From positions 1,149,001-1,213,000 of the forward strand of contig NZ_LR134167.1 in the NCBI RefSeq assembly GCF_900635775.1: 64,000 nt of DNA, in the 5' to 3' direction. Numbering within the stretch: position 1 is the stretch's first letter; each line of letters starts with the position of its first letter. The translations under genes were made by a program, and so were the position numbers. The notes beneath the pieces are model-generated. The model saw nothing but the letters and a program-made list of their open reading frames with translations. It made no database searches and was not told the origin of the DNA. Origin of the DNA: Avibacterium volantium. Its GTDB lineage: Bacteria; Pseudomonadota; Gammaproteobacteria; Enterobacterales; Pasteurellaceae. This document shows, piece by piece, positions 47,747-56,790 of this stretch.

Positions 47747-48550
47747 TTATCCTTGTATTACGCGCAATATTAGCATATAGCAGGCAATAAAAAGTAAGAT
47801 CATACCGAGCAATTTGCGCGCCGTGTCTTCTTTGATAATGCCACGAATTTTCATACTGGCAAAACTCATAAAAAAAGAACTTAGCACTACAATCAACACA
47901 ATAGAGAAGCTCACATAGCCAACTTGCAAGGAATGGGGAATCACCACTTCGGGCGTTTTGGCTAAATAGCCATACAGATTGCCAATGCCCCCAATCACCA
48001 TCATATAGTTGGTGTAAACCGCTACACTTTTAATATTTACACTCGGCAACTGGCTAATTAATGGCGACATAATCGAACCGCCGCCGATCCCAGTAATTCC
48101 AGCGATTCCTCCACCAAAAAAGCAGAAAAGACTACCACGCAGACTATCATTTTTCTGTGTTTGTTGCTTTTTCTCATTGCGCTGATGTAAAAACGTCTTC
48201 AATGCCAGCACCGTTAGCGTAATCACAAACACCCCAATAATCACGTTGTCGGAAACTTCAAAACTGAGATGAAAGCCAAGCTGCACGCCAACGATCATAC
48301 TTAACGACCAAAGCAGCAATTTGGTCTTATCAATCTTAATGCTAAGTCTATGAAAGTAAAATAAATTGATTAACGCTGATCCCATCACGATAGTCAGTGA
48401 TGTGGCGGAAATCATTTGGATTGGCATATGGGGAAAAAGCGTGTGCAAAATCGGCACCATCAACACCCCACCACCAATACCAAAAATGGCTGACATCAGG
48501 TTAGTCAATATACCGCATAAAATAAGAATAATGATCAAAGAAAATGTCAT
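47747..48550 (-). CDS. TSUP-family permease (TauE/SafE type)
   Basis: A 267-residue inner-membrane protein with seven or eight hydrophobic segments. The two half-repeats start with the Gly-rich IFGIGGGVLMVPIL (near residue 21) and GITGIGGGSIMSPLI (near 155), typical of the sulfite/sulfonate exporter family. The substrate is unknown. AAGGA precedes the ATG. It is transcribed away from the lyase gene, with a palindrome between them, and is followed by the Crp/Fnr-like gene. Confidence 0.85.
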   Translation of the reverse strand: MTFSLIIILILCGILTNLMSAIFGIGGGVLMVPILHTLFPHMPIQMISATSLTIVMGSALINLFYFHRLSIKIDKTKLLLWSLSMIVGVQLGFHLSFEVSDNVIIGVFVITLTVLALKTFLHQRNEKKQQTQKNDSLRGSLFCFFGGGIAGITGIGGGSIMSPLISQLPSVNIKSVAVYTNYMMVIGGIGNLYGYLAKTPEVVIPHSLQVGYVSFSIVLIVVLSSFFMSFASMKIRGIIKEDTARKLLGMILLFIACYMLILRVIQG

Positions 48551-48601
48551 AGGCGATCCTTATGATTTTTTCTTTATTATGAATAATCAAACCAAGAATC
48601 C

Positions 48602-48619
48602 TTATGATCGATATCATAA
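48602..48619. promoter_or_regulatory. Perfect 18-bp palindrome, candidate operator for the Crp/Fnr-like regulator
   Basis: TTATGATCGATATCATAA is a perfect palindrome in the divergent region between the TSUP gene and the lyase gene. Its core TGAT-N4-ATCA is that of Crp/Fnr-family sites. It lies 52 bp from the TSUP start and 131 bp from the lyase start. Confidence 0.5.
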
Positions 48620-48749
48620 AAATAAATATCAAAATATTGTTTCATTATTTTTGTGATCTTGATCTTGTTTTTCTCTGTTAGCGCTTTTAAGTATCAGCAC
48701 ATTTTTCTATTATATTAAGAATAAAAGAAATAATGATAAGGGAGAACCT

Positions 48750-51700
48750 ATGAAAGCGAGCTTATTTCCAAAGCTGAGCCTATTAACTGCCTGCGTTATT
48801 GCAGGCAGTGTTAATGCGGCGAATTATGCGTGGGATTTTTTTGAAAATGCACAGCCACCAGCTTATTTAACGGTAACCAATGGACAGGTTGCGCCGAGTA
48901 CGTTGCATTACAAGGACGGTAAGCAGGCGTTGCATTGGCAATTCGAGCCGAAAGGGCGGTTGGTTTTTGCGCAAAATTTAGATTTTTCACAAAATGACGA
49001 TATTTTACCGCAAACCTTTATGCTATGGCTTTATAACGATAAAGCCTTAAAGCAGCCTTTGCAATTTGCCTTTGAACAAAATGGCCAGGTGAAAAAATCT
49101 TTCAAAATTAATTTAGATTTTGTCGGCTGGCGTGGTATTGCCGTGCCATTTCGTGATATGCAAGGCGAAAAGGTAACAAACCTAGATAAATTGGTGATCC
49201 AAGCGCCTGATGAAGCGGGATCGCTTTATTTAGATCAGCTTTTATTCAACGTACCAGTGGATAATCGTTACCCAATTCCAGATTACCAAGCGGATTTTGT
49301 GAACCCTGCGGCAAGCACGGCGGTGAATAAAAACTGGAATGGCTTGCTGATGTATGATCAAATATTAAGCAAAAATTACCCACATTTTGATTTTAATACG
49401 AGTTTTCATTCTGATCCGCAAAGCGAAAGCATTTATCAACGCTTTGAACAAGTGCTAAATGTGTTTGCAAATAAAATAAGTGCGGTGGATTTTTCACAAA
49501 TTTTGCAGAAATATCAGGCGTTTAATATTAGTGAAAAAGATGGGGTAATTCAAGGGGCAATCTTAGATTTTCCTGCTCGTCAAAAATTTATGAAAAATGA
49601 TCAGGTATTTAGTAAACAAGAGCAAGCTTTTTTACTGAATTCCATTTCAATGAGAGAGCTAGGAAAAGTGATGCTGGAAAGTGCAAAAGCGTTACGAATG
49701 GGCGAGCTTACACCAGAACAACGTCAGCAATTAGAAAATCAATTCTTACTTGCGACTCGTTATCTATTTGACCAAGGTTTTGTGCGAGGGAGCAGCATTC
49801 AAATTGTGAGCCATATGGGGTATCAGAATCGAGAAATTTTTGATGCTTGGTTCTTAATGAGGGATTTATTATCTCAGCAAGGACTGCTTGAGCAAGCACA
49901 GGGTGCAATGGCGTGGTTTAGTGGGGCTGGACGTATTTTTGAACCAGATAGCAGTATTGTAGAAGCGAATGTAGATATTCTTAATACGCAACTGCAATGG
50001 ATGTTGAAGAGTATTTTATTATTACCTAATGAAAATCAACGTGCTGGGCTGTTAAAACAGTTTTCACATTGGTTGAGTACGACTGTTTTACAATCTCAAG
50101 GGGTTGCCGGTGGGTTTAAGCCTGATGGTTCAATGTTCCACCATTCACAGCATTATACAGCCTATGGAAAAGATGCGTTTACAGGGCTTTCTCCTGTTGT
50201 TTATGCAATTAGTGGGACACCTTATGCACTTACTCAAGAGGCGAAAAAACGTCTTAATGATGTGTTGTATAAAATGTGGGTTTATACCAAAGAAGGGCAT
50301 ATCCCTATTGTAATTAGTGGCCGCCATCCAACAGGGAAATTCTCCATTGCCTCTGCGCCTTATAAATGGTTTGCTTTAGCGGGCGATGAAAAAAATTCGG
50401 CAAAAATCAACCGCACTTTTGCCGCCATTTATGCCGCGCTTGAACATAAGGCAGAGTTTGAAGGTGTGCCAGCCGCAGCAGAGCCTACTGGAGCCTGGGC
50501 AATGAATTACGCTTCGATGCTGGTTCAGCGTCGTCATCAAGCCGATCCAAAACTTTCTTGGCTTGCCATTGCGCGCGGCTTTAGCCGTTATTTAGTCGGT
50601 AATGAATCCTACGAAAAAAACAATCTGTACGGACGTTATATGTCCTACGGTGCGTTAGAAATCATTCCTGAGCATTTCAATGATCGTGGCTATCGCTATG
50701 ACGGTTGGGATTGGAATCGTTTCCCAGGTACCACAACCATTCATCTGCCATACCCTGAGTTAAGAGCAAAATTATCACAGCTCCCAGCCGCAGGATTGGA
50801 AGAAATGTTGCTTTCCACCGAAACCTACGCAGGTGGAACGGATCTGCATAATAACAGTATGTATGCAATGAAATTGCGCGGCCATAGCAAATATCAGCAA
50901 GAATCCTTGTTCGCGAAAAAATCCTACTTCCTTTTCGATAATCAAATTATCGCCTTAGGATCGGATATTCGTAATGATGACAAACAGCACGCAACGGAAA
51001 CCACCTTGTTCCAGCATAATGTCGCGGATCTTAAGCCAATGTTTATCAATGGAAAACCATTGGCAACCTTAGGGACAGTGGAAGAATTATCCAGCCCTGC
51101 TACCTTGGCAGATCCTGCGGGCAACCGTTATTATGTGAGCGCAGGGCAAAAATTGACGGTGCGCTATCAAGAACAAGAATCGGTGGACGATCGCAACGAT
51201 AAGCCAACCCAAGGCAAATTCGCGAGTGCAGTGTTAGATCACGGCAAAGCACCAGAAAATGGGCAATATGAATATGCCGTACTCATTGCTCCAAACGCTG
51301 ATGAAGGAGAGGATTATCAAAAATTATCCCACAGCAGCAAATTGCACGCAGTGCGTGATAAGCGTAGTGGTCAAGAAGGCTATGCCTATTTTGAAGCGGA
51401 GCAAAAAGATGTGGGCGGCATATTGCTTGGGGCAAGCCAACCGCTAATGGCAATGGCTCAACAAGGCAACGAAGCAGGCAAGGATTATCTTGATCTGTCT
51501 ATCGTGAACCCTGATTTTGCTTTCTATCAAGGCACGGAAGAAGATCAAGTGAAAGACGGCAAACAAGTGGAAGTGAGCATTTATTCCCGCAATTGGCGTA
51601 AAACCCCTTCCCAGCCACAGCATTCCAGCGTAACAGCAAAAGGTAAATGGCAACTCGCCCAAGCCAGCCAATGCACCAAAGCCGAAGTGAAAGGGGAAAA

Positions 51701-51767
51701 CACCTTAATTTCCACCCAAACCACAGACGCAACCCCTTGTAAAGTGAGATTGATTGCGGTGAAATAA
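48750..51767 (+). CDS. Secreted chondroitinase ABC-type polysaccharide lyase (family PL8)
   Basis: A 1005-residue enzyme that should cleave glycosaminoglycans such as chondroitin or dermatan sulfate by beta-elimination. A signal peptide (MKASLFPKLSLLTACVIAGSVNA) is followed by an N-terminal beta-sandwich domain (about 25-170), an alpha/alpha toroid, and beta-sandwich domains at the end. Length is close to Proteus chondroitinase ABC I (about 1020). Catalytic residues can be matched: His465 and Tyr472 in MFHHSQHYTAYG, Arg525 in SGRHPTGK, and Glu near 619 in VGNESYEKNNLYGRY. GGGAGAA precedes the ATG. No sulfatase or disaccharide uptake gene is adjacent. Confidence 0.87.
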   Translation: MKASLFPKLSLLTACVIAGSVNAANYAWDFFENAQPPAYLTVTNGQVAPSTLHYKDGKQALHWQFEPKGRLVFAQNLDFSQNDDILPQTFMLWLYNDKALKQPLQFAFEQNGQVKKSFKINLDFVGWRGIAVPFRDMQGEKVTNLDKLVIQAPDEAGSLYLDQLLFNVPVDNRYPIPDYQADFVNPAASTAVNKNWNGLLMYDQILSKNYPHFDFNTSFHSDPQSESIYQRFEQVLNVFANKISAVDFSQILQKYQAFNISEKDGVIQGAILDFPARQKFMKNDQVFSKQEQAFLLNSISMRELGKVMLESAKALRMGELTPEQRQQLENQFLLATRYLFDQGFVRGSSIQIVSHMGYQNREIFDAWFLMRDLLSQQGLLEQAQGAMAWFSGAGRIFEPDSSIVEANVDILNTQLQWMLKSILLLPNENQRAGLLKQFSHWLSTTVLQSQGVAGGFKPDGSMFHHSQHYTAYGKDAFTGLSPVVYAISGTPYALTQEAKKRLNDVLYKMWVYTKEGHIPIVISGRHPTGKFSIASAPYKWFALAGDEKNSAKINRTFAAIYAALEHKAEFEGVPAAAEPTGAWAMNYASMLVQRRHQADPKLSWLAIARGFSRYLVGNESYEKNNLYGRYMSYGALEIIPEHFNDRGYRYDGWDWNRFPGTTTIHLPYPELRAKLSQLPAAGLEEMLLSTETYAGGTDLHNNSMYAMKLRGHSKYQQESLFAKKSYFLFDNQIIALGSDIRNDDKQHATETTLFQHNVADLKPMFINGKPLATLGTVEELSSPATLADPAGNRYYVSAGQKLTVRYQEQESVDDRNDKPTQGKFASAVLDHGKAPENGQYEYAVLIAPNADEGEDYQKLSHSSKLHAVRDKRSGQEGYAYFEAEQKDVGGILLGASQPLMAMAQQGNEAGKDYLDLSIVNPDFAFYQGTEEDQVKDGKQVEVSIYSRNWRKTPSQPQHSSVTAKGKWQLAQASQCTKAEVKGENTLISTQTTDATPCKVRLIAVK

Positions 51768-51788
51768 CAGCTAAAAATCCACGAAAAA

Positions 51789-51822
51789 AATACCGCACTT
51801 TATTAAGTGCGGTATTATTTTT
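51789..51822. terminator. Inverted uptake-signal pair as terminator between the lyase gene and aspC
   Basis: AATACCGCACTT and AAGTGCGGTATT are perfect 12-base arms around TATT, followed by a T run. Two uptake signals in opposite orientation make the stem, and it serves two convergent genes. Confidence 0.88.
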
Positions 51823-51834
51823 TCAAATTTTTAC

Positions 51835-53025
51835 TTAAAGCACTTTTACAATGCTTTCGCAGAGATAACGAATGTTATCTTCGGTGATGCCGGCAACGTT
51901 GATGCGGCCTGAGCGAACGGCGTAAATGGCGAATTCTTCTTTTAAGCGATCCACTTGTTCTGGGGTTAAGCCGCTGAAAGAGAACATACCATTTTGTTGT
52001 TCGATAAAGCTGAAGTCTTGCTGTGCGCCGTATTCTCTCAATAATTCCACGAATTTATGACGCATTTCTTTGATTCGGTTGCGCATTTCGGCAAGCTCGC
52101 CAGTCCATTCTTCTCTTAATGCAGGATCAGCCAACACGATGGCTACGGTGGAAGCGCCGTGAGAAGCTGGGTTAGAGTAGAGTGTGCGAATGATTGATTT
52201 CACTTGGGTTAGTGCAGTAGCGGCGATTTCTGCGGTTTCCGCCACTAAAGTGAATGCGCCGACACGTTCGTTATATAAACCGAAGTTTTTAGAATAAGAA
52301 CTTGCGATCAGTAACTCTTTGTGATTTGCCGCAAAGGTACGTAAACCAAAGGCATCTTCTTCTAAGCCGTTAGCCAGTCCTTGATAAGCGAAGTCGAATA
52401 GCGGTAACCAACCATTTTTAGCAGACATTTCTGCCAGTTGTTGCCATTGTTCAGGGGTTGGGTCGATCCCTGTTGGGTTGTGGCAGCAGCCGTGTAATAA
52501 CACCACATCGCCTTCGCCTGCGTTGCTTAAATCGGCAATCAGGTTATCCCAGTCTAAGGCTTTGCGTTCTGCATCATAATAGCGATATTCACGAATGGTG
52601 ATCCCTACCGCATTAAAAATCGCATTGTGGTTTGGCCAAGTTGGTGTGCTGATCCACACGTTTTGCGCTTTAGTTTGGCGTTTGATAAATTCTGCGGCAA
52701 TGCGTAATGCACCTGTGCCGCCAAGGCTTTGCACAGTTTTTGCACGCCCTTGTTTCACAATGTCAGAATGTTCACCGAACAACACGCCTTGCGTACGCGC
52801 ATTGAAATCGGCAACGCCGTCAATAGAAAGATAATTTTTGGTGGTTTCTACATCAAACAAACGTTGTTCGGCGGCTTTCACCGCTTTCATAATTGGTGTG
52901 TTGCCTTTGGCATCTTTATATACACCAATCCCTAAGTTGATTTTGTTAGCACGATCATCTGCTTTGAACGCTTCACCTAAACCTAAAATTGGATCCGCAG
53001 GGGCAGCATTAATATGTTCAAACAT
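51835..53025 (-). CDS. aspC: AspC, aromatic/aspartate aminotransferase
   Basis: A 396-residue PLP enzyme that interconverts aspartate and oxaloacetate with glutamate. [23 protein letters not shown] is the standard start, and [16 protein letters not shown] and the PLP lysine in [17 protein letters not shown] are visible. The open frame extends 35 codons upstream, but the family start and AAGGATAATGACT leader support 53025. Confidence 0.95.
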   Translation of the reverse strand: MFEHINAAPADPILGLGEAFKADDRANKINLGIGVYKDAKGNTPIMKAVKAAEQRLFDVETTKNYLSIDGVADFNARTQGVLFGEHSDIVKQGRAKTVQSLGGTGALRIAAEFIKRQTKAQNVWISTPTWPNHNAIFNAVGITIREYRYYDAERKALDWDNLIADLSNAGEGDVVLLHGCCHNPTGIDPTPEQWQQLAEMSAKNGWLPLFDFAYQGLANGLEEDAFGLRTFAANHKELLIASSYSKNFGLYNERVGAFTLVAETAEIAATALTQVKSIIRTLYSNPASHGASTVAIVLADPALREEWTGELAEMRNRIKEMRHKFVELLREYGAQQDFSFIEQQNGMFSFSGLTPEQVDRLKEEFAIYAVRSGRINVAGITEDNIRYLCESIVKVL

Positions 53026-53150
53026 AGTCATTATCCTTCTAATGTTGTGTTTTGTTGTTAATAATGCGATTTCCTTTTTGTGAAGAAAATCCTGTGCCAA
53101 GTTATACTTGAGAATTAACCCTTTTCGCAAGTATTTATTGATACTAAATA

Positions 53151-53171
53151 GGCTTTCTTCTTAAGAAAGCC
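53151..53171 (-). terminator. Hairpin after purK
   Basis: GGCTTTCTT and AAGAAAGCC form a 9-bp stem with a 3-nt loop, 26 bases past the purK stop. The T tail is weak. Confidence 0.55.
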
Positions 53172-53196
53172 AATATTTATTCAAAAATTACAATAA

Positions 53197-54294
53197 TTAT
53201 TTAGATAATTTCAATTTTTCTTTTGCCCAAGTTAAACCTGATTGATAATCTTGTGGCAGTTGTTGCGCAAATTTATCTAATAAACACCCTAATTCTTGGC
53301 GATCTGGGTGAGCTAGATTAATATGCCCCACCTTGCGTCCTTCACGCACTTCTTTGCCATACCAATGCAGCTGGCTAAATGGCATATTGAGCCATTGGGG
53401 ATTATGTGCCGTGCCAATTAAATTAATCATCACCGCAGGCATTGTGCTGATTAATTCTGGCGTTGGTAAATTCAGTAAGGCACGCAAATGCAATTCAAAT
53501 TGGCTAATGGAACAGCCCAGTTGCGTCCAATGTCCGCTATTGTGAACTCGTGGCGCAAGCTCGTTAATCAATAACTTATCGCCCACCACAAAACATTCCA
53601 TTGCCATCACGCCGATATAATCCAACTTGTGCATTATTTTAGCTAACATTGCTTCCGCTTGCTGTTGTAGTACGGCCTGTTGTGGCAGTGAGGTATCCGC
53701 GACGCTATAACGTAAAATGCCGTTTTGCTGTAAATTGTGTGTAACAGGATAAAAACGGGTTGAGCCGTCTTTAAATCTTGCCCCCACGAGGGAGATTTCA
53801 CCGTCAAAAGGAATAAATTTTTCCGCGATCACTTGTCCAAATAATTCATCGCCAATCAGATCTTGATTTTCTTGCGTGATGATCCACTGGCCACGCCCGT
53901 CATAGCCGCCAGTACGGCGTTTCACCACCACTTTCTCGCCAATTTGTTGCCAAATATCTTGCCATTGAGAAGCAGAATGAATGAGTGTCCAAGGAGAAGT
54001 GGGAAGATTGAGTTCATCAAGGAGAGATTTTTGCGAAAGGCGATCGGCAAGCAAGCCAAAAACGGAACGATTAATAAACTGCGAATGATTGGCTAATTTT
54101 TCCGTCAGTGGAGTGCTTTCCCAACGCTCAATTTCTGCGGTAATCAGGCAGTTCTCTTGCAGCTCAAACACAGGGGCATTGAAAGGCAATGGCTCAACCT
54201 GAATATCTAAAGGCGCGCCAGCGTAACGTAGCATTCGCCCAAGCTGTCCATTACCTAAGACATAAATGACGGGATATAAAGCACTTTTTTGCAT
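53197..54294 (-). CDS. purK: PurK, N5-carboxyaminoimidazole ribonucleotide synthase
   Basis: A 365-residue ATP-grasp enzyme of purine synthesis that carboxylates AIR with bicarbonate. VLGNGQLGRMLRYAGAPL is the standard N terminus; KRRTGGYDGRGQ and INELAPRVHNSGHWT are ATP-grasp and active-site segments. purE, usually paired with it, is not in the window. The carbonic anhydrase gene just upstream on the same strand, which supplies bicarbonate, fits functionally. Confidence 0.95.
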   Translation of the reverse strand: MQKSALYPVIYVLGNGQLGRMLRYAGAPLDIQVEPLPFNAPVFELQENCLITAEIERWESTPLTEKLANHSQFINRSVFGLLADRLSQKSLLDELNLPTSPWTLIHSASQWQDIWQQIGEKVVVKRRTGGYDGRGQWIITQENQDLIGDELFGQVIAEKFIPFDGEISLVGARFKDGSTRFYPVTHNLQQNGILRYSVADTSLPQQAVLQQQAEAMLAKIMHKLDYIGVMAMECFVVGDKLLINELAPRVHNSGHWTQLGCSISQFELHLRALLNLPTPELISTMPAVMINLIGTAHNPQWLNMPFSQLHWYGKEVREGRKVGHINLAHPDRQELGCLLDKFAQQLPQDYQSGLTWAKEKLKLSK

Positions 54295-54360
54295 TATAAA
54301 ATCCTTGATGATGTTGGTTAAAAGAATAATCTTGCACGCAAAGTGCGGTGTATTTTTTGC

Positions 54361-55059
54361 TTATTTTTCTGTATTTTCAGCGTTGCTTTCCGCTTCTTCT
54401 CGTTCATCTTCATTTTGTTTTAACAGACGAGAAATCGCACTTAAATAAGAAATTTCCAAGGTTTCACGGCTCGTTGCCATCACCCCTTGATCAATCAAAT
54501 AGCCGTCATTCACATCATAAACCCAGCCGTGTAAGGAAAGTTTCTTCCCCCTTTTCCACGCAGATTGCACAATAGAAGAACGCCCAAGGTTATAAACTTG
54601 CTCTGCCACATTCAGCTTGGTCAGCATATCAGCCCGTTTTTCTGGCGGAAGTTTACCCAATAAATGGCTATGTTTAAACCAAATATCACGAATATGTAGC
54701 AACCAATTATTAATCAAGCCTAAATCCTGTTCCGACATCGCCGCCTTTATCCCACCGCAGTTGGTATGCCCGCAAATAATAATATGCTCAATATCCAACA
54801 CGTCCACCGCATATTGCACCACAGAAAGACAATTCAGATCCGTATGAATCACCTGATTTGCCACATTACGATGCACAAACAGCTCACCGGGGCCAAGGTT
54901 AGTCAGCTTTTCCGCTGGCACACGGCTATCAGAACAACCAATCCACAAATAACTCGGCGTTTGATGATCCGCAAGCTCGCGAAAATAATCTGAATTTTCC
55001 TCTTTCATTCGCGTTGCCCAGCTATAATTATTGGCGAAAAGTTGCTCGATTTTTTTCAT
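54361..55059 (-). CDS. can: Beta-type carbonic anhydrase
   Basis: A 232-residue cytoplasmic enzyme that hydrates CO2 to bicarbonate. The zinc ligands are visible in [10 protein letters not shown] (Cys42, Asp44) and [10 protein letters not shown] (His98, Cys101), with [10 protein letters not shown] between. The long acidic C terminus (about 215-232, [16 protein letters not shown]) is an addition seen in Pasteurellaceae. It lies 66 bp upstream of purK on the same strand. Confidence 0.95.
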   Translation of the reverse strand: MKKIEQLFANNYSWATRMKEENSDYFRELADHQTPSYLWIGCSDSRVPAEKLTNLGPGELFVHRNVANQVIHTDLNCLSVVQYAVDVLDIEHIIICGHTNCGGIKAAMSEQDLGLINNWLLHIRDIWFKHSHLLGKLPPEKRADMLTKLNVAEQVYNLGRSSIVQSAWKRGKKLSLHGWVYDVNDGYLIDQGVMATSRETLEISYLSAISRLLKQNEDEREEAESNAENTEK

Positions 55060-55156
55060 TGAAATACTCCAAAATTAATGAAAGCACAGTATAACCAATA
55101 ATAGGGAAGTGGTAAATTAATCTATGCGGGATAAACAACAGGTATGAGTTGATGAG

Positions 55157-55198
55157 AAAAGAGCGGTGAAAAATCTTGAAATTTTCCACCGCTCTTTT
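55157..55198. repeat. Left 42-nt hairpin repeat bracketing the toxin-antitoxin pair
   Basis: AAAAGAGCGGTGAAAAAT and its near-complement flank a CTTG centre. The sequence is almost the same as the hairpin at 55922-55963, differing only in the loop. It resembles two inverted uptake signals with the core AAGTGCGGT changed to AAGAGCGGT. It lies between two divergent genes, where no terminator is needed. A short G run (GGGGGGTGGGGGG) follows. Confidence 0.8.
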
Positions 55199-55266
55199 GG
55201 GGGGTGGGGGGCTGCCTAAATAAAAGTTGCCTTTGTGGTAGATAGTTATTACCCTCCTCTTGATTT

Positions 55267-55286
55267 CTTATAAAATAACTTATAAG
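55267..55286. promoter_or_regulatory. Palindrome in the toxin-antitoxin promoter, candidate operator
   Basis: CTTATAA and TTATAAG are separated by 6 bases, 31 bp before the toxin ATG, and overlap a TATAAG/TATAAA -10-like sequence. Toxin-antitoxin operons are usually repressed by their own antitoxin at such sites. Confidence 0.5.
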
Positions 55287-55316
55287 ATAAGCCTAAATCA
55301 CTAATATTGTGCCAAA

Positions 55317-55568
55317 ATGAAAACTTTAATTATCCAGCCTAAGGCCTTAAAACAACTGCGTCGCATTCCCGAGCGTTCTGTTATTATTGATAAATGTGAA
55401 GAATTAAAGCAATTCCCTTTGTGCGCTAATGTGAAATCCTTAGTTAATCATAAATATCCTTATCGCTTCCCTGTGGGGCGTTATCGGGTATTTTTCCAGT
55501 TGATTGGCGACGCATTAAGCGTGGTCTCCATTGAAGAGGTGAAAAAACGAAATGAACGCACTTACTAA
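55317..55568 (+). CDS. RelE/ParE-superfamily toxin
   Basis: An 83-residue basic protein with the RelE fold pattern: a first strand MKTLIIQPKALKQLRRIP, helix VIIDKCEELKQFP, then YPYRFPVGRYRVFFQLIGDALSVVSIEEVKKRNERTY. The Arg residues in the C-terminal strands fit the mRNA-interferase surface, but whether it cuts RNA or targets gyrase is unknown. There is no strong ribosome site. It overlaps the antitoxin gene by 17 bp; the toxin-first order resembles higBA. Confidence 0.82.
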   Translation: MKTLIIQPKALKQLRRIPERSVIIDKCEELKQFPLCANVKSLVNHKYPYRFPVGRYRVFFQLIGDALSVVSIEEVKKRNERTY

Positions 55569-55899
55569 TATCCAATATATTAACGATGAGCAAGGCAACC
55601 CTGCTTTTGCTGTTGTGCCGCTTGCAACCTTAGAATGGTTAAAAAGTAAAGCAGGCTTGAAAAATCCCCTTGATACTGGTGTTCCTTATGAGGTTGCAGC
55701 GCTTGCACTTAAACAGGATATTTCTGCTGTGCGGGCGTGGCGAGAATATTTGAATCTTACGCAAGCAGAGGTCGCAGCTCGCCTTGGGGTATCGCAATCC
55801 GCGTATTGCCAGTATGAAAATGCCACTCGCCTGCGCAAAACCACTAAGCAGAAAATTGCTGATGCGTTAAATATTTATCTTGAGCAATTGGATTTTTAA
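55552..55899 (+). CDS. XRE-family antitoxin
   Basis: A 115-residue protein. The C-terminal half is a lambda-repressor-type helix-turn-helix (REYLNLTQAEVAARLGVSQSAYCQYENATRLRKTTKQKIADAL, about 66-108). The N-terminal half (IQYINDEQGNPAFAVVPLATLEWL) is a small toxin-binding-type domain. It should neutralise the RelE-like protein and repress the operon. Confidence 0.85.
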   Translation: MNALTNIQYINDEQGNPAFAVVPLATLEWLKSKAGLKNPLDTGVPYEVAALALKQDISAVRAWREYLNLTQAEVAARLGVSQSAYCQYENATRLRKTTKQKIADALNIYLEQLDF

Positions 55900-55921
55900 T
55901 TCTCTTGGGAAAATTAAATGC

Positions 55922-55963
55922 AAAAGAGCGGTGAAAAATAGTAAAATTTTCCACCGCTCTTTT
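55922..55963. repeat. Right 42-nt hairpin repeat, also terminator of trpA and the antitoxin gene
   Basis: AAAAGAGCGGTGAAAAAT and its near-complement flank AGTA, then a T run. It lies between the convergent antitoxin and trpA genes, where a bidirectional terminator is expected. Confidence 0.85.
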
Positions 55964-55983
55964 ATTTTAGCATTGACGCAGCT

Positions 55984-56790
55984 TTACAACGTTGCGCCTT
56001 TCATTGCTTTCACGAACTGAGCCAGTTCGCTTAAGCATTTTGCGTGGTTGCCTAAATTGCGTTCGATGATTTTAACCGTGGCAGAGCCAGAAATCGCGCC
56101 GGCTGCGCCAAGTTGTAAGGCTTCTTTCACCTGTTGGGGTTGGGCGATGCCGAAACCTTGCAGGATTGGTGGCGCTTGGTGGGCTTTAAGTTGCTCTACT
56201 AGCGTATCTAAATTCGCTGCCTGGCTTTGGTTTTCGGCACTGGTTACCCCTGCGCGGGAAACTAAATAGGTGTAGCCTTCGCTGTGTTGTGCCACGCCTT
56301 TGATTGTGGCTTCGTCTGCATTGGGTGGGCAGATAAACACAGGTTGCACGCCGTGTTTTTTCGCCGCTTGAATATAAGGTTCAGCCGCAAGCAAAGGAAT
56401 ATCTGCCACAAGCACAGCATCTACGCCCACTTCGGCACAGCGTTGATAGAAATGATCTAGCCCCTGCGCATAAATTAAATTGGCGCATAATAATAAACTG
56501 ATTGGAATTTCAGGATATTTCGACCGCACTTTTGCCAGCAATTCAAAACTTTCCGCCGTGCTGCAACCTGCTTGCAAAGCGCGGTTGTTGGCTGCTTGGA
56601 TCACAGGCCCGTCTAATAAGGGATCAGAAAAAGGAAAGCCGAGTTCTAACGCATCTGCACCGTTATCCACAAGGGTACAAATAATCTCGAAAGAACGGTT
56701 TAAATCAGGATCGCATAGGGTAACGAACGGCACAAATGCACCTTCGTTTTTGGCATTCAGTTGGGTGAATAAGGTTTCAAAACGGCTCAT
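55984..56790 (-). CDS. trpA: TrpA, tryptophan synthase alpha chain
   Basis: A 268-residue TIM-barrel protein that cleaves indole-glycerol phosphate. [18 protein letters not shown] at the N terminus and [24 protein letters not shown] (catalytic Glu and Asp) are conserved, as is [12 protein letters not shown]. Its ATG overlaps the trpB stop. Last gene of the trp operon. Confidence 0.96.
   Translation of the reverse strand: MSRFETLFTQLNAKNEGAFVPFVTLCDPDLNRSFEIICTLVDNGADALELGFPFSDPLLDGPVIQAANNRALQAGCSTAESFELLAKVRSKYPEIPISLLLCANLIYAQGLDHFYQRCAEVGVDAVLVADIPLLAAEPYIQAAKKHGVQPVFICPPNADEATIKGVAQHSEGYTYLVSRAGVTSAENQSQAANLDTLVEQLKAHQAPPILQGFGIAQPQQVKEALQLGAAGAISGSATVKIIERNLGNHAKCLSELAQFVKAMKGATL

Noticed and set aside
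54300-54360. PurR site in the purK/can intergenic region (ACGCAAAGTGCGGTGT)
   Set aside because: The match comes from an ordinary uptake signal and fails at the conserved centre.
55199-55212. G-rich run after the left hairpin as a phase-variable tract
   Set aside because: The run is interrupted by a T, lies outside any coding sequence and is not at a promoter spacer that I can identify.
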